A DNA stretch of 34,645 nucleotides. Origin: Oscillospiraceae bacterium. Its GTDB lineage: Bacteria; Bacillota; Clostridia; Oscillospirales; UBA929. A program made the translations under genes and the position numbers. The notes under the pieces are model-generated. The model made no database searches and was not told the origin of the DNA. It saw only the letters and a list, made by a program, of their open reading frames with translations. How positions within the stretch are numbered: the first letter of the stretch is position 1; every line of letters starts with the position of its first letter. Below, one piece after another: positions 8,160-16,127 of this stretch. The stretch spans positions 1-34,645 of the forward strand of contig JAISVO010000078.1 of assembly GCA_031271525.1 (NCBI GenBank). The letters run 5' to 3'.

Positions 8160-10424
8160 TCACCGCCTGACAACGCGTGCCCGGGCGGACACGACGGCCG
8201 GCGCGGGTTCGGGGGCGGCCGCGTCCACAGCGGCATCCGTTGAATCGGCGGGTTCGTCAGCCGTCTCGGTTTCCTCCTCCTCCGATTCGGCGTCCCCGTC
8301 CGCCGCTTCTCCGTCAACCGCTTCTTCGTCCGCGGGCTCTTCGTCAACCGGCTCATCGGGGATGCTGACGTCAAAGCTGCCGCCGATAATCTCGTCTCCG
8401 CCGTTGGGGGCTGGCATCGGCATGACGCTGCCGAAGTCACCGCCGAAGTCGCCGCCGGGGAATTCCATTCCGGGATCCTCGCCCTCAACGGGGGACGGGG
8501 AGGCGTTCAAGCCGTCCTCATACCCCTTGGCGTACCCTTCGTCAAACTTCACCCGCATGTCGGGGTCGGAAATCTCCACCCCGAAATCGTAGCTCGGCAG
8601 CGGCGACGGCAGAGTGTCCGTCTCTTGGGTGAAAACTTCCCAGCCCTTCCACTCGGGCAGGATTCCCGAGACAATCTCTATGTAGCGGGTGTCTTGGATG
8701 CCGCACTCCACCGGGATGGCGTAGAACCCTTCCGGCACAACCCCGGCCGGCTCGATGTCAACAGCCGTTTCGGGGCGGAGGCCGTCCCGCGGCTTCAGGT
8801 AGATGAATTCCCCCTGCTGGTTCCCCTTCACCGCCTGTATCGGGACGATGATGGGGGTGTCGATCGAGGTTTCCAAAATGAGGTCGAAGCTCGCCCCAGA
8901 GCCGACCATCAGCCCCCCGTCGGCGTTGTCCAGCGAGATGGTGATCGGGAAATACGCGCCCATCCCCGGGTTTTGCTGCTGGTTCGGGTTCTGCTTGATC
9001 TCGGTCAGGATTCCGGTGTACGGCATCCCGTTGTAGTTGATTTCCACCGGCATCCCCACGCTGACCTTGGTGACGTCGCTCTGATAGAGCTCGCCCTCCA
9101 GAATTACGGTGTTTGTTTGGGCGATTGTGATCGAGATGGGCTGGCTTCCCGTCCCGCCGACGGAGGTGCCGGGGAACAGCTCCACATAGCTCGTGATCGT
9201 CCCGCTGATCGGGGCGAGGAGGGTGAGGTTTTCCATCCGCTCATATTCAAGGGCGATCAGGTCCTCCACGCCGATGATCTGGGCGCGGTAACCCTCAATC
9301 GCTTCCTGATGCCCCGCAATCGTCTCCTGCTGTCCTTCGATCTGGCTCATGAAGACGTCCTCGATGGTGGTGTCGGGCTGGAAATCCAGTTCGACAAGGA
9401 GGTCGCCCTCCTTCACGTCGTAGAAGTTCCGCATGTTGTTGACCTTCAGCGGGCCCTGCGACTCGACGACGAGAATTTCCTCTCGGGCGCACTCCAGCGT
9501 CCCCGGGCCAACCGGCAGGATGTCCTCCCCGCCGGCGGTCTTCAGCGTCGCCGTTGCGGGGGACTCGCGTGTCAGCGCGCCGGGGTTATCCACCGTGACG
9601 GTGACCTCAAAGGACACCGAGCCGTCCGCGCCGACCCGGCGCACTTTTTCGATCCCGGTGACCGTCCCGGTGAGGGTGCTCATCACGCTGGGCACCGAGA
9701 CCTCGCAGGTCTGGCCCAACCGGATGTCGTTCTCGTAGCCGTAGGAGAAATAAAGGGTCAGCGTCATCCGCGAATCGTCGATCAGGCGCCCGAGGTTCAT
9801 CCCGTAGGGGATGTCGGTGCCGACGACCAGACGCTCGGCGTCGACGATCTGCCCGTCAAAGGGCGCGTACAGCCTCGCCGCTTCAGCCAGCGCGATCTGT
9901 TCGGCGTTCGCCTTGGCGAGGTCCTCATAGAGCTTCACGATGGCTTCCTCCGCCTTGACGATCATCGCCTCGCGGTCGGCGATCGACTTGTTGTGCCCGT
10001 CGATCGTCTTCTGGTGCTCCGCAACCGCCTTGTCGATCGCGGAGGTATCTAGGGTGACGAGGACGTCGCCCTCGTTGACCTGCTGGTTATAGAAGACGTT
10101 TGCCTCCTGCACCACACCCGTCTCGGTGAGGGTGACCGTCTCGCTCAAGACCGGCGAGAGCATACCGTAACCGTAGACCGACCGTGTGATCGGGTACTCC
10201 CAGATCTCGATCCGCTGGGTCATGTAGAAGGTCTCGGGGGGCTTATAGAAAGCGTAGTATGTAATGTATACCAAGGCGCCGATCACACTCAGCGAAATGA
10301 GGATGGCGAGGATATTTTTCAGGATCTTCTTTTTTCGTCCCGGTCTGCGGCGCTTTGCGCCGGAATGATGCTGTACGGGCGGTTTCTGCTGCTCGACGAC
10401 AGCTGTTTCGGGGGTTGTTTCCAT
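8160..10424 (-). CDS. HlyD/MacA-like membrane fusion (efflux adaptor) protein with two adaptor modules and an acidic C-terminal tail
   Basis: N-terminal TM (ILKNILAILISLSVIGALVYITYYAFY); two half-lipoyl/helical-hairpin/half-lipoyl units (VFYNQQVNEGDVLVTLD...LYAPFDGQIVD and FYDVKEGDLLVELD...LLAPISGTITS). Start set at the ATG at 10424 (METTPETAVV). Directly upstream of the ATPase and permease. Confidence 0.85.
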   Translation of the reverse strand: METTPETAVVEQQKPPVQHHSGAKRRRPGRKKKILKNILAILISLSVIGALVYITYYAFYKPPETFYMTQRIEIWEYPITRSVYGYGMLSPVLSETVTLTETGVVQEANVFYNQQVNEGDVLVTLDTSAIDKAVAEHQKTIDGHNKSIADREAMIVKAEEAIVKLYEDLAKANAEQIALAEAARLYAPFDGQIVDAERLVVGTDIPYGMNLGRLIDDSRMTLTLYFSYGYENDIRLGQTCEVSVPSVMSTLTGTVTGIEKVRRVGADGSVSFEVTVTVDNPGALTRESPATATLKTAGGEDILPVGPGTLECAREEILVVESQGPLKVNNMRNFYDVKEGDLLVELDFQPDTTIEDVFMSQIEGQQETIAGHQEAIEGYRAQIIGVEDLIALEYERMENLTLLAPISGTITSYVELFPGTSVGGTGSQPISITIAQTNTVILEGELYQSDVTKVSVGMPVEINYNGMPYTGILTEIKQNPNQQQNPGMGAYFPITISLDNADGGLMVGSGASFDLILETSIDTPIIVPIQAVKGNQQGEFIYLKPRDGLRPETAVDIEPAGVVPEGFYAIPVECGIQDTRYIEIVSGILPEWKGWEVFTQETDTLPSPLPSYDFGVEISDPDMRVKFDEGYAKGYEDGLNASPSPVEGEDPGMEFPGGDFGGDFGSVMPMPAPNGGDEIIGGSFDVSIPDEPVDEEPADEEAVDGEAADGDAESEEEETETADEPADSTDAAVDAAAPEPAPAVVSARARVVRR

Positions 10425-10480
10425 ACCCACTCTCCTTTCTGAACACGCGAAAGAGGCCGTTTCTCCCATTTTTACTGATG

Positions 10481-10500
10481 CATGGTAACAGTATACCATG
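10481..10500. promoter_or_regulatory. Perfect inverted repeat overlapping the -10, candidate repressor operator
   Basis: CATGGTA-ACAGTA-TACCATG, 7-bp perfect arms enclosing the predicted -10 hexamer. Confidence 0.5.
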
Positions 10501-10518
10501 TTTACATAAAAACGGCAA
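10490..10518 (-). promoter_or_regulatory. Promoter of the MacAB-like operon
   Basis: On the minus strand: TTGCCG-17 nt-TATACT (-35 at 10513-10518, -10 at 10490-10495). Confidence 0.6.
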
Positions 10519-10535
10519 GAACAAAGCGGAAACAA

Positions 10536-10560
10536 AATTCTTAATTTTTCATGAAGAATT
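10536..10560 (-). terminator. Weak AT-rich hairpin, possible polC terminator
   Basis: On the minus strand: AATTCTT-11 nt-AAGAATT followed by TTGTTT, between the polC stop (10616) and the macA-like promoter. Short AT-rich stem. Confidence 0.3.
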
Positions 10561-10615
10561 GTTTCTTTTCGTTAGACGCTAAATTGTCACATTTGTTCCA
10601 ACGGATTTATCACTT

Positions 10616-13600
10616 TTAGAATAAGCTTGTCTGGGCCGAGGAGGGAATCCCGCCCAGCGCTCCGGCGTTCCGGAGCGCTTCCACGTGGGCTTTGGTCACG
10701 GGGCGGCAGCGGGTCAGGATGTCGTCTTCGGCCAAGAACGCGCCCTTCGCGCGCTCCTCGGCGATTGACTGCGCCGCCGCCGCGCCAAGCCCCGCCAGCG
10801 CCATCAGGGGGATCGCGATACGCCCGGGTCCCGCCGGCAGGAAGCGCGCCGGGTCGGCCGTGAGGATATTCATCGGCTCGAAGGCGATCCCCCGCAGGAG
10901 CATCTCGTAAGCCACCTCTAGGACCACCGCCTTATCCTGTTCGCTCTTCGCGGCATCCTTGTCGCCCTCGATCTGGCGCACCGCGTTCTTCACCGAGCGG
11001 AGGCTGCCCGAAGCCTTTTCATAGACGAAGTCCCCGATTTTCAAGGTGAAGTACACCGCGTAGAAAACCTCGGGGGTATGTACCTTGTGCCAAGCGATCC
11101 GGGCGCTCATCATGGCGTACGCCGCCGCGTGCGCTTTGGGGAAGAGGTATTGGATGTCTTTGCAGGACTGGATGTACCAGCCGGGTACGCCCGCGCCCTT
11201 CATCTCCTCCGCCCACTCGGGCTTTAGCCCGCGCCCCTTGCGGACACTTTCGCTGATGGCCAAGCTCTGCTTTCCGGGGATGCCCTTCGCGACCAGATAG
11301 AGGGTGATATCGTCCCGGGCGCAGATGACGTCCCGGAGGGTCGCTTTCCCGCTGTCAATCAGCACCTCGGCGTTCCCCCGCCAGACATCGGTCCCGTGAG
11401 ACAGCCCGGCGATCCGCACCAGTTCGTCAAAGGTCCCCGGTTGGGTCTTCTGCAGCATCCCCCGGACAAACCGGGTGCCGTACTCGGGGATCCCGACCGT
11501 CCCCACCGGGCCGATCAGCTCGTCGTTCTCGTAGCCCAGCGCCTTGGAGGACGAGAACAGGCTCAGCGTCGCGGGGTCGTTCAGCGGGCGGTCCTGTTCC
11601 CCGGTCAGTTCGCTGAACATTCCCAAAAAGGTCGGGCAGTCGTGGCCCAGCAGGTCCATCTTCAAGAGGTTATCCTCGATCGCGTGGTAGTCGAAGTGGG
11701 TGCAGACCTTCCCGTCCGGCTTGTTCGCGGCGCGGTGGACCGGGCAGAAGTCGTAGATTTCCAATTCGGAGGGGACGATGATCATCCCGCCGGGGTGCTG
11801 CCCGGTAGTGGTCTTGACACCCTCGCAGCCCTTCGCGAGCCGGACCAGCTCGGCGTTCGGCGCGTCCGGATCGCTCCGTTCCGCGTATTTCAGCGCGTAG
11901 CCGACAGCCGTTTTCGCGGCGATCGTCGTAATCGTCCCCGCACGGAAGACTTTATCCTCGCCGAACAGCTCGATCAGGTGCTCCCCCGCCTGTTCGTGGT
12001 AGATGCTCGAGAAGTTCAGGTCTATGTCCGGCTTCTTGTCGGCGTCGAACCCTAGGAAGGTCGCGAACGGGATGTCAAACCCGTCCCGTTCGTAAACGGC
12101 GCCGCAGTCGGGGCAGTTTTTTTCGGGCAGGTCGACCCCACAGCTGACGCCGTCCAGTTCCCCCGGCGGCGGGAAAAAGCTCCCCCGGCAGACGGGGCAG
12201 CGATAATGGGGGGGGAGGGCGTTGACCTCGGTGATCCCGGCGAAGTACGCCGCGACGCTGGACCCGACCGAACCGCGCGAACCCACCAGATATCCGTTCG
12301 CCATGCTCCGCTCCACCAGCTTTTGCGAGATTGAGTAGATGATGTCGTAGCCCTTCCGGATGATCGAGCCGAGCTCCTTCTCCAGCCGCTCCTCGATGAG
12401 GGACGGCAAGCTTTCGCCGTAGAGCCTGTGCGCCCGTCCGTAGGCGAGGGAGCGCAGCTCCTCGGCGGAGCCTTCGATCTTCGGGAAGTATTCGCCCTCC
12501 CGCACCGGGCGCGTATCCTCGCAGGAGTCCGCGATCTTCGCGGGAGCCGTGATGACGGCGTCGTAGGCGTCCTCCTCGCCGAGGTAGGAGAACTCGTTCA
12601 GCATCTCGTCGGTCGTCTTGAAGTACAGCGGGGGCTGGTCGGATCCTCCCCGGGCCGACAAGAGGACTTCCCGGTAGATCCCGTCCTCCGGGTCGAGGAA
12701 GTGTACGTCCCCCGTGGCGCAGACCGGTTTCCCCAGCGCTCTGCCCAGCGCGACGACGGTGCGGTTCCACTCCCGGAGCTGGTCTTCGTTCGCCGCCGCT
12801 CCCTCCCGGATTAAAAACGCGTTGTTGCAAAGGGGCTGGATCTCCAGCATGTCGTAGAACTTCGCGACGCCGAGCAGCTCGTCGAACGGAAGCCCCTTCT
12901 TGACAGCCTCAAACAGCTCCCCCCGCTCGCAGGCGGAGCCGACGATCAAGCCCTCCCGATACCGGGTAAGCAGCTCCTTCGGGATCAGCGGGCGGCTCTT
13001 AAAATGCTCGATATGGGACACCGACACCAGCCGGTAGAGGTTTTGCAGCCCCGTCTGGGTCCTCGCCAGCAGGAGGATGTGGTGATACCGCCGTTCCCCC
13101 TCCGGCGGGGCGAGGTATCCCTCGCAGCCGTACAGGATCTTGACGCCGTGCTTCTTCCCGGCGTCCATCGCCTCGGGGAAGGCGTGGCAGACCCCGTGGT
13201 CGGTGACCGCCACGGCGGGGTGCCCCCAGCGGGCGGCGGCGGCCACCGCTTCGGAGACCGGCGTGACGGCATCCGAAGCGCTCATTTTGGTGTGCAGGTG
13301 CAGCTCGACCCGTTTCTCCTTGGCGGTGTCCTCCCGGGGTTTCAACGCGCCCGGCGCTTCCTCGACACAGTTTGCGAGAACCCGCCATTCCTCCCGGTCC
13401 CGCACGGTGTACGACTCCATCTCGCCGTAGACGGTGACGCTCCCCTTTGTCTTTACAATGTCGGCGAGCCGCTTTGGGAGATCACCCGGCTCTTTCCCCT
13501 TTTCAAAGAGACATCGGACCGCCGCCGAACCGCCGCCGTCGGTGATGTAGAACTCGAACGATATGGCGTCCTTCCAGCGGTTGTCAATCCGCATCCGGCG

Positions 13601-14005
13601 TTCCCGTGTTTCGCCCAGCATAAAAACGCGCCCGCTCACGCAGGCTTTGGCAGCCTCGCGGGGCAGCGCCGCAATCTCGGTCGGCAACAGGCGGGACGCC
13701 TTCCCGAACAGTGTTCTCACAATAGGGGCGTCTCTTTTTTTAAGCTCGGGCGGTTTCATTGCCGCCGCCGGCTTTTTAGGCTCGTCCGCTTCGGGAAAAA
13801 CCACGGAAGCGCCGGCAAGCCCCATCGCGCCGGCGATGTTCCGCTCCGCCTGGCCCGCCCATCCGGGCGGCGGGGCCGAGCCGGCCAGATCAACGGTCAG
13901 CCGGTTTTCTTCGCGCTTGACACGCAGACCCAGTACCACGGGGTCAAAAGAACCGGGGGGCGCACAGCCGGGGAAAACCATGGAAAAAGTCTTTTGCAAT
14001 GTCAC
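10616..14005 (-). CDS. polC: DNA polymerase III alpha subunit, PolC type, lacking the internal exonuclease domain
   Basis: PHP (VELHLHTKMSASDAVTPV, AVTDHGV), Zn-binding CPVCRGSF...NCPDCG, DIPFATFLGFDADKKPDIDLNFSSIYH, GTITTIAAKTAVGYA, TTGQHPGGMIIVP, FGTRFVRGMLQKTQPGTFDELVRIAGLSHGTDVW, C-terminus SSAQTSLF. GTG start overlaps the ispG stop. Confidence 0.95.
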   Translation of the reverse strand: MTLQKTFSMVFPGCAPPGSFDPVVLGLRVKREENRLTVDLAGSAPPPGWAGQAERNIAGAMGLAGASVVFPEADEPKKPAAAMKPPELKKRDAPIVRTLFGKASRLLPTEIAALPREAAKACVSGRVFMLGETRERRMRIDNRWKDAISFEFYITDGGGSAAVRCLFEKGKEPGDLPKRLADIVKTKGSVTVYGEMESYTVRDREEWRVLANCVEEAPGALKPREDTAKEKRVELHLHTKMSASDAVTPVSEAVAAAARWGHPAVAVTDHGVCHAFPEAMDAGKKHGVKILYGCEGYLAPPEGERRYHHILLLARTQTGLQNLYRLVSVSHIEHFKSRPLIPKELLTRYREGLIVGSACERGELFEAVKKGLPFDELLGVAKFYDMLEIQPLCNNAFLIREGAAANEDQLREWNRTVVALGRALGKPVCATGDVHFLDPEDGIYREVLLSARGGSDQPPLYFKTTDEMLNEFSYLGEEDAYDAVITAPAKIADSCEDTRPVREGEYFPKIEGSAEELRSLAYGRAHRLYGESLPSLIEERLEKELGSIIRKGYDIIYSISQKLVERSMANGYLVGSRGSVGSSVAAYFAGITEVNALPPHYRCPVCRGSFFPPPGELDGVSCGVDLPEKNCPDCGAVYERDGFDIPFATFLGFDADKKPDIDLNFSSIYHEQAGEHLIELFGEDKVFRAGTITTIAAKTAVGYALKYAERSDPDAPNAELVRLAKGCEGVKTTTGQHPGGMIIVPSELEIYDFCPVHRAANKPDGKVCTHFDYHAIEDNLLKMDLLGHDCPTFLGMFSELTGEQDRPLNDPATLSLFSSSKALGYENDELIGPVGTVGIPEYGTRFVRGMLQKTQPGTFDELVRIAGLSHGTDVWRGNAEVLIDSGKATLRDVICARDDITLYLVAKGIPGKQSLAISESVRKGRGLKPEWAEEMKGAGVPGWYIQSCKDIQYLFPKAHAAAYAMMSARIAWHKVHTPEVFYAVYFTLKIGDFVYEKASGSLRSVKNAVRQIEGDKDAAKSEQDKAVVLEVAYEMLLRGIAFEPMNILTADPARFLPAGPGRIAIPLMALAGLGAAAAQSIAEERAKGAFLAEDDILTRCRPVTKAHVEALRNAGALGGIPSSAQTSLF

Positions 14006-15042
14006 GAATCCTCCGCAAGAGCCCGCGCTTCACGGATCAGCGCGGGAAGTATGTCCGCCGGGTCGCGCAGGGTGCGGAGCGCCTCCCCGTTCCGAAAAAG
14101 CACCCCGCCGCCGTCCGGCGTCCCGGCGACGCCGAGGTCGGCGTCCCGCGCCTCCCCGGGGCCGTTGACCGAACAGCCCATGACGGCGACCTTCAGTGGT
14201 TTCTTGATGTCGGACAGCGCCGCCTCAACCTCGCGCGCCAGCATGATGACATCGATCCCCCGCCGGGCGCAGGTGGGGCAGGAGACGATCTCCACCCCTT
14301 CTTTTCGGAGCCCCACGGCCTTCAGCAGGGCGATCCCGGCTTTGACCTCCTCGGCGGGCGGCGCGGTGAGGGAAACCCGGATCGTATCGCCGATCCCGTC
14401 CAGCAGAAGGGCTCCGATCCCGGCGGCGGACTTTACAAGGCCGTTCGTCCCTGTCTCGGTGACGCCCAAGTGGAGGGGAAAGCAAAACCCCGGCGAGGTG
14501 GCGGCAAGCCGGTTGACTGCGACGGTGTCGGGAACGTTGGACGCCTTGAACGAAAGGCATATGTCGGTGAACCCCATGTCTGTCAGCATCGCGGCCTGCT
14601 CCAGCCCCGAGCGGAGCATCCCCTCCCGCAGACCGGCTTTCGCGAGAAGACTCCGGTTGACCGAACCGCCGTTGACGCCGATCCGGATCGGGATCTTCCT
14701 TTCGGCGCACGCCTTGACGACCTCCCGCACCTTTTCCCGGGAGCCGATGTTGCCCGGGTTGATCCGTATCTTAGCCGCGCCGTTTTCCGCCGACAGCACC
14801 GCGAGCCTATAGTCGAAGTGAATGTCGGCGACGACTGGGATGGGCGAGCTTTCGGTGATCGCCGCAAGCGCGGCGGCGGCGTCGGTATCCGGCACCGCGA
14901 CCCGGACGATGTCGCACCCCGCTTGGCACAGCGCGCGGATCTGGGCTACGGTAGCGGCGGCGTCCCGCGTGTCGGTGTCGCACATCGACTGCACGGTGAC
15001 GGGATTCCCCCCGCCGACGGGCACTCCTCCGACGCTGATCAC
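14002..15042 (-). CDS. ispG: 4-hydroxy-3-methylbut-2-en-1-yl diphosphate synthase
   Basis: VISVGGVPVGGGNPVTVQSMCDTDTRDAAATVAQI...VADIHFDYRLA...IRINPGNIG...VSCPTCARRGID...MGCSVNGPGEA. GTG start at 15042 overlaps the rseP stop; the longer ORF upstream is in rseP antisense frame sense. Confidence 0.94.
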   Translation of the reverse strand: MISVGGVPVGGGNPVTVQSMCDTDTRDAAATVAQIRALCQAGCDIVRVAVPDTDAAAALAAITESSPIPVVADIHFDYRLAVLSAENGAAKIRINPGNIGSREKVREVVKACAERKIPIRIGVNGGSVNRSLLAKAGLREGMLRSGLEQAAMLTDMGFTDICLSFKASNVPDTVAVNRLAATSPGFCFPLHLGVTETGTNGLVKSAAGIGALLLDGIGDTIRVSLTAPPAEEVKAGIALLKAVGLRKEGVEIVSCPTCARRGIDVIMLAREVEAALSDIKKPLKVAVMGCSVNGPGEARDADLGVAGTPDGGGVLFRNGEALRTLRDPADILPALIREARALAEDS

Positions 15043-16112
15043 AGCCCGATCAGCCTCCGAATGTCGTTGAAGAAGATGAAGATCATCAGCCCGAACAGCA
15101 GCAGCATGGTGCCGCCGTGGATATACCCCTCGACCTTCTCGCTGAGCGGCTTTTTCCGGACAAGGACTAAGAACGCCGAGATGAAGAGGAAGAGGATCCG
15201 CCCGCCGTCTAGCGCCGGGATCGGCAGGAGGTTGAAGACCGCGAGGTTGACCGCCACCATCCCGGCTAAGTCGAGGATGTTCAGCGCGGTGACGCCGAGG
15301 GTAGCGCCCTCTTGGGAAAGAATCCCGTTGACCATACCGCCCATCCCCACCGGGCCAGCCATGTCGGTGACTTTCGCTTCCCCGGAAATCAGCATCCCGA
15401 GGCTGACCCACACCATCCGGACCGAGCTGAACGTTTCCCCCGCGGCAGTCCCGATCACGCCGAGCGCCCCGATCTCCTCATACGCGCCCACTTGGAACCC
15501 AAAGATCTTCTCTCCGGCGCTGTTGGTCAGTTGGCGGGTCACGCCGGCGACGGTGTAGGGAACCCCGTCCCGCTCCAGCTCAAAGGTGTAGGGTTCATCG
15601 GCGTCGAGCGACAGAAACAGCCTGCTGTCCCGGGTGCTGCTCACCCGGTTCCCGTTGATCGCGACAAAACGGTCGCCGGCTTGAATCTGCTGGTAAGGGA
15701 AGCTCGGGTCGGTCCAGCTGACCACTGGCACGTCCCGGTAGCCGAGCACGCCAAAGAGGATCAGGTAGAAGACAAACCCCAATAAAAAGTTCATCAGCGC
15801 GCCTGAAATCAGGACAAAAATCTTCTGCCAAAGACGTTTGTTACGGAAGTGCGCCGGGTCGTCGCTCGCCTCGTCCTCGCCCAAATCGCAGAAGCCGCCG
15901 ATCGGCAGCGCACGGAGGGAGAACTTGGTGCCGGCCGGTTCGCCGTTTTCGTCCGTCTTTTGCTTTTTGTAGAAGGCGGGGCCCATCCCGATGGCAAACT
16001 CTCGCACGCGGATCCCGCAGAGCCGCGCCGCGAGGAAGTGCCCCAACTCGTGGACGGTGATCAACACGCCGAGGAGGAGCAGGATGATGAAGGCTGACAG
16101 TACGCCGGTCAA
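15039..16112 (-). CDS. rseP: RIP (site-2) zinc metalloprotease RseP/RasP with PDZ domain
   Basis: LITVHELGHFLAARLCGIRVREFAIGMGP (HExxH), PDZ-like region, NLLPIPALDGGRI motif. Confidence 0.94.
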   Translation of the reverse strand: MTGVLSAFIILLLLGVLITVHELGHFLAARLCGIRVREFAIGMGPAFYKKQKTDENGEPAGTKFSLRALPIGGFCDLGEDEASDDPAHFRNKRLWQKIFVLISGALMNFLLGFVFYLILFGVLGYRDVPVVSWTDPSFPYQQIQAGDRFVAINGNRVSSTRDSRLFLSLDADEPYTFELERDGVPYTVAGVTRQLTNSAGEKIFGFQVGAYEEIGALGVIGTAAGETFSSVRMVWVSLGMLISGEAKVTDMAGPVGMGGMVNGILSQEGATLGVTALNILDLAGMVAVNLAVFNLLPIPALDGGRILFLFISAFLVLVRKKPLSEKVEGYIHGGTMLLLFGLMIFIFFNDIRRLIGL

Positions 16113-16127
16113 GAAACCATTTCCCTT

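Noticed and set aside
8625-10052. 475-aa + strand ORF
   Set aside because: Antisense to the adaptor gene, no domain similarity recognised.
13004-14812. 602-aa + strand ORF (and 13999-15558, 519 aa)
   Set aside because: Antisense to polC, ispG and rseP; composition is typical of spurious GC-rich antisense frames.
15043-15411. N-terminal extension of the ispG ORF up to 15411
   Set aside because: Lies within the rseP coding region in another frame; IspG homology begins at VISVGGVPVGGG, so the GTG at 15042 is preferred.
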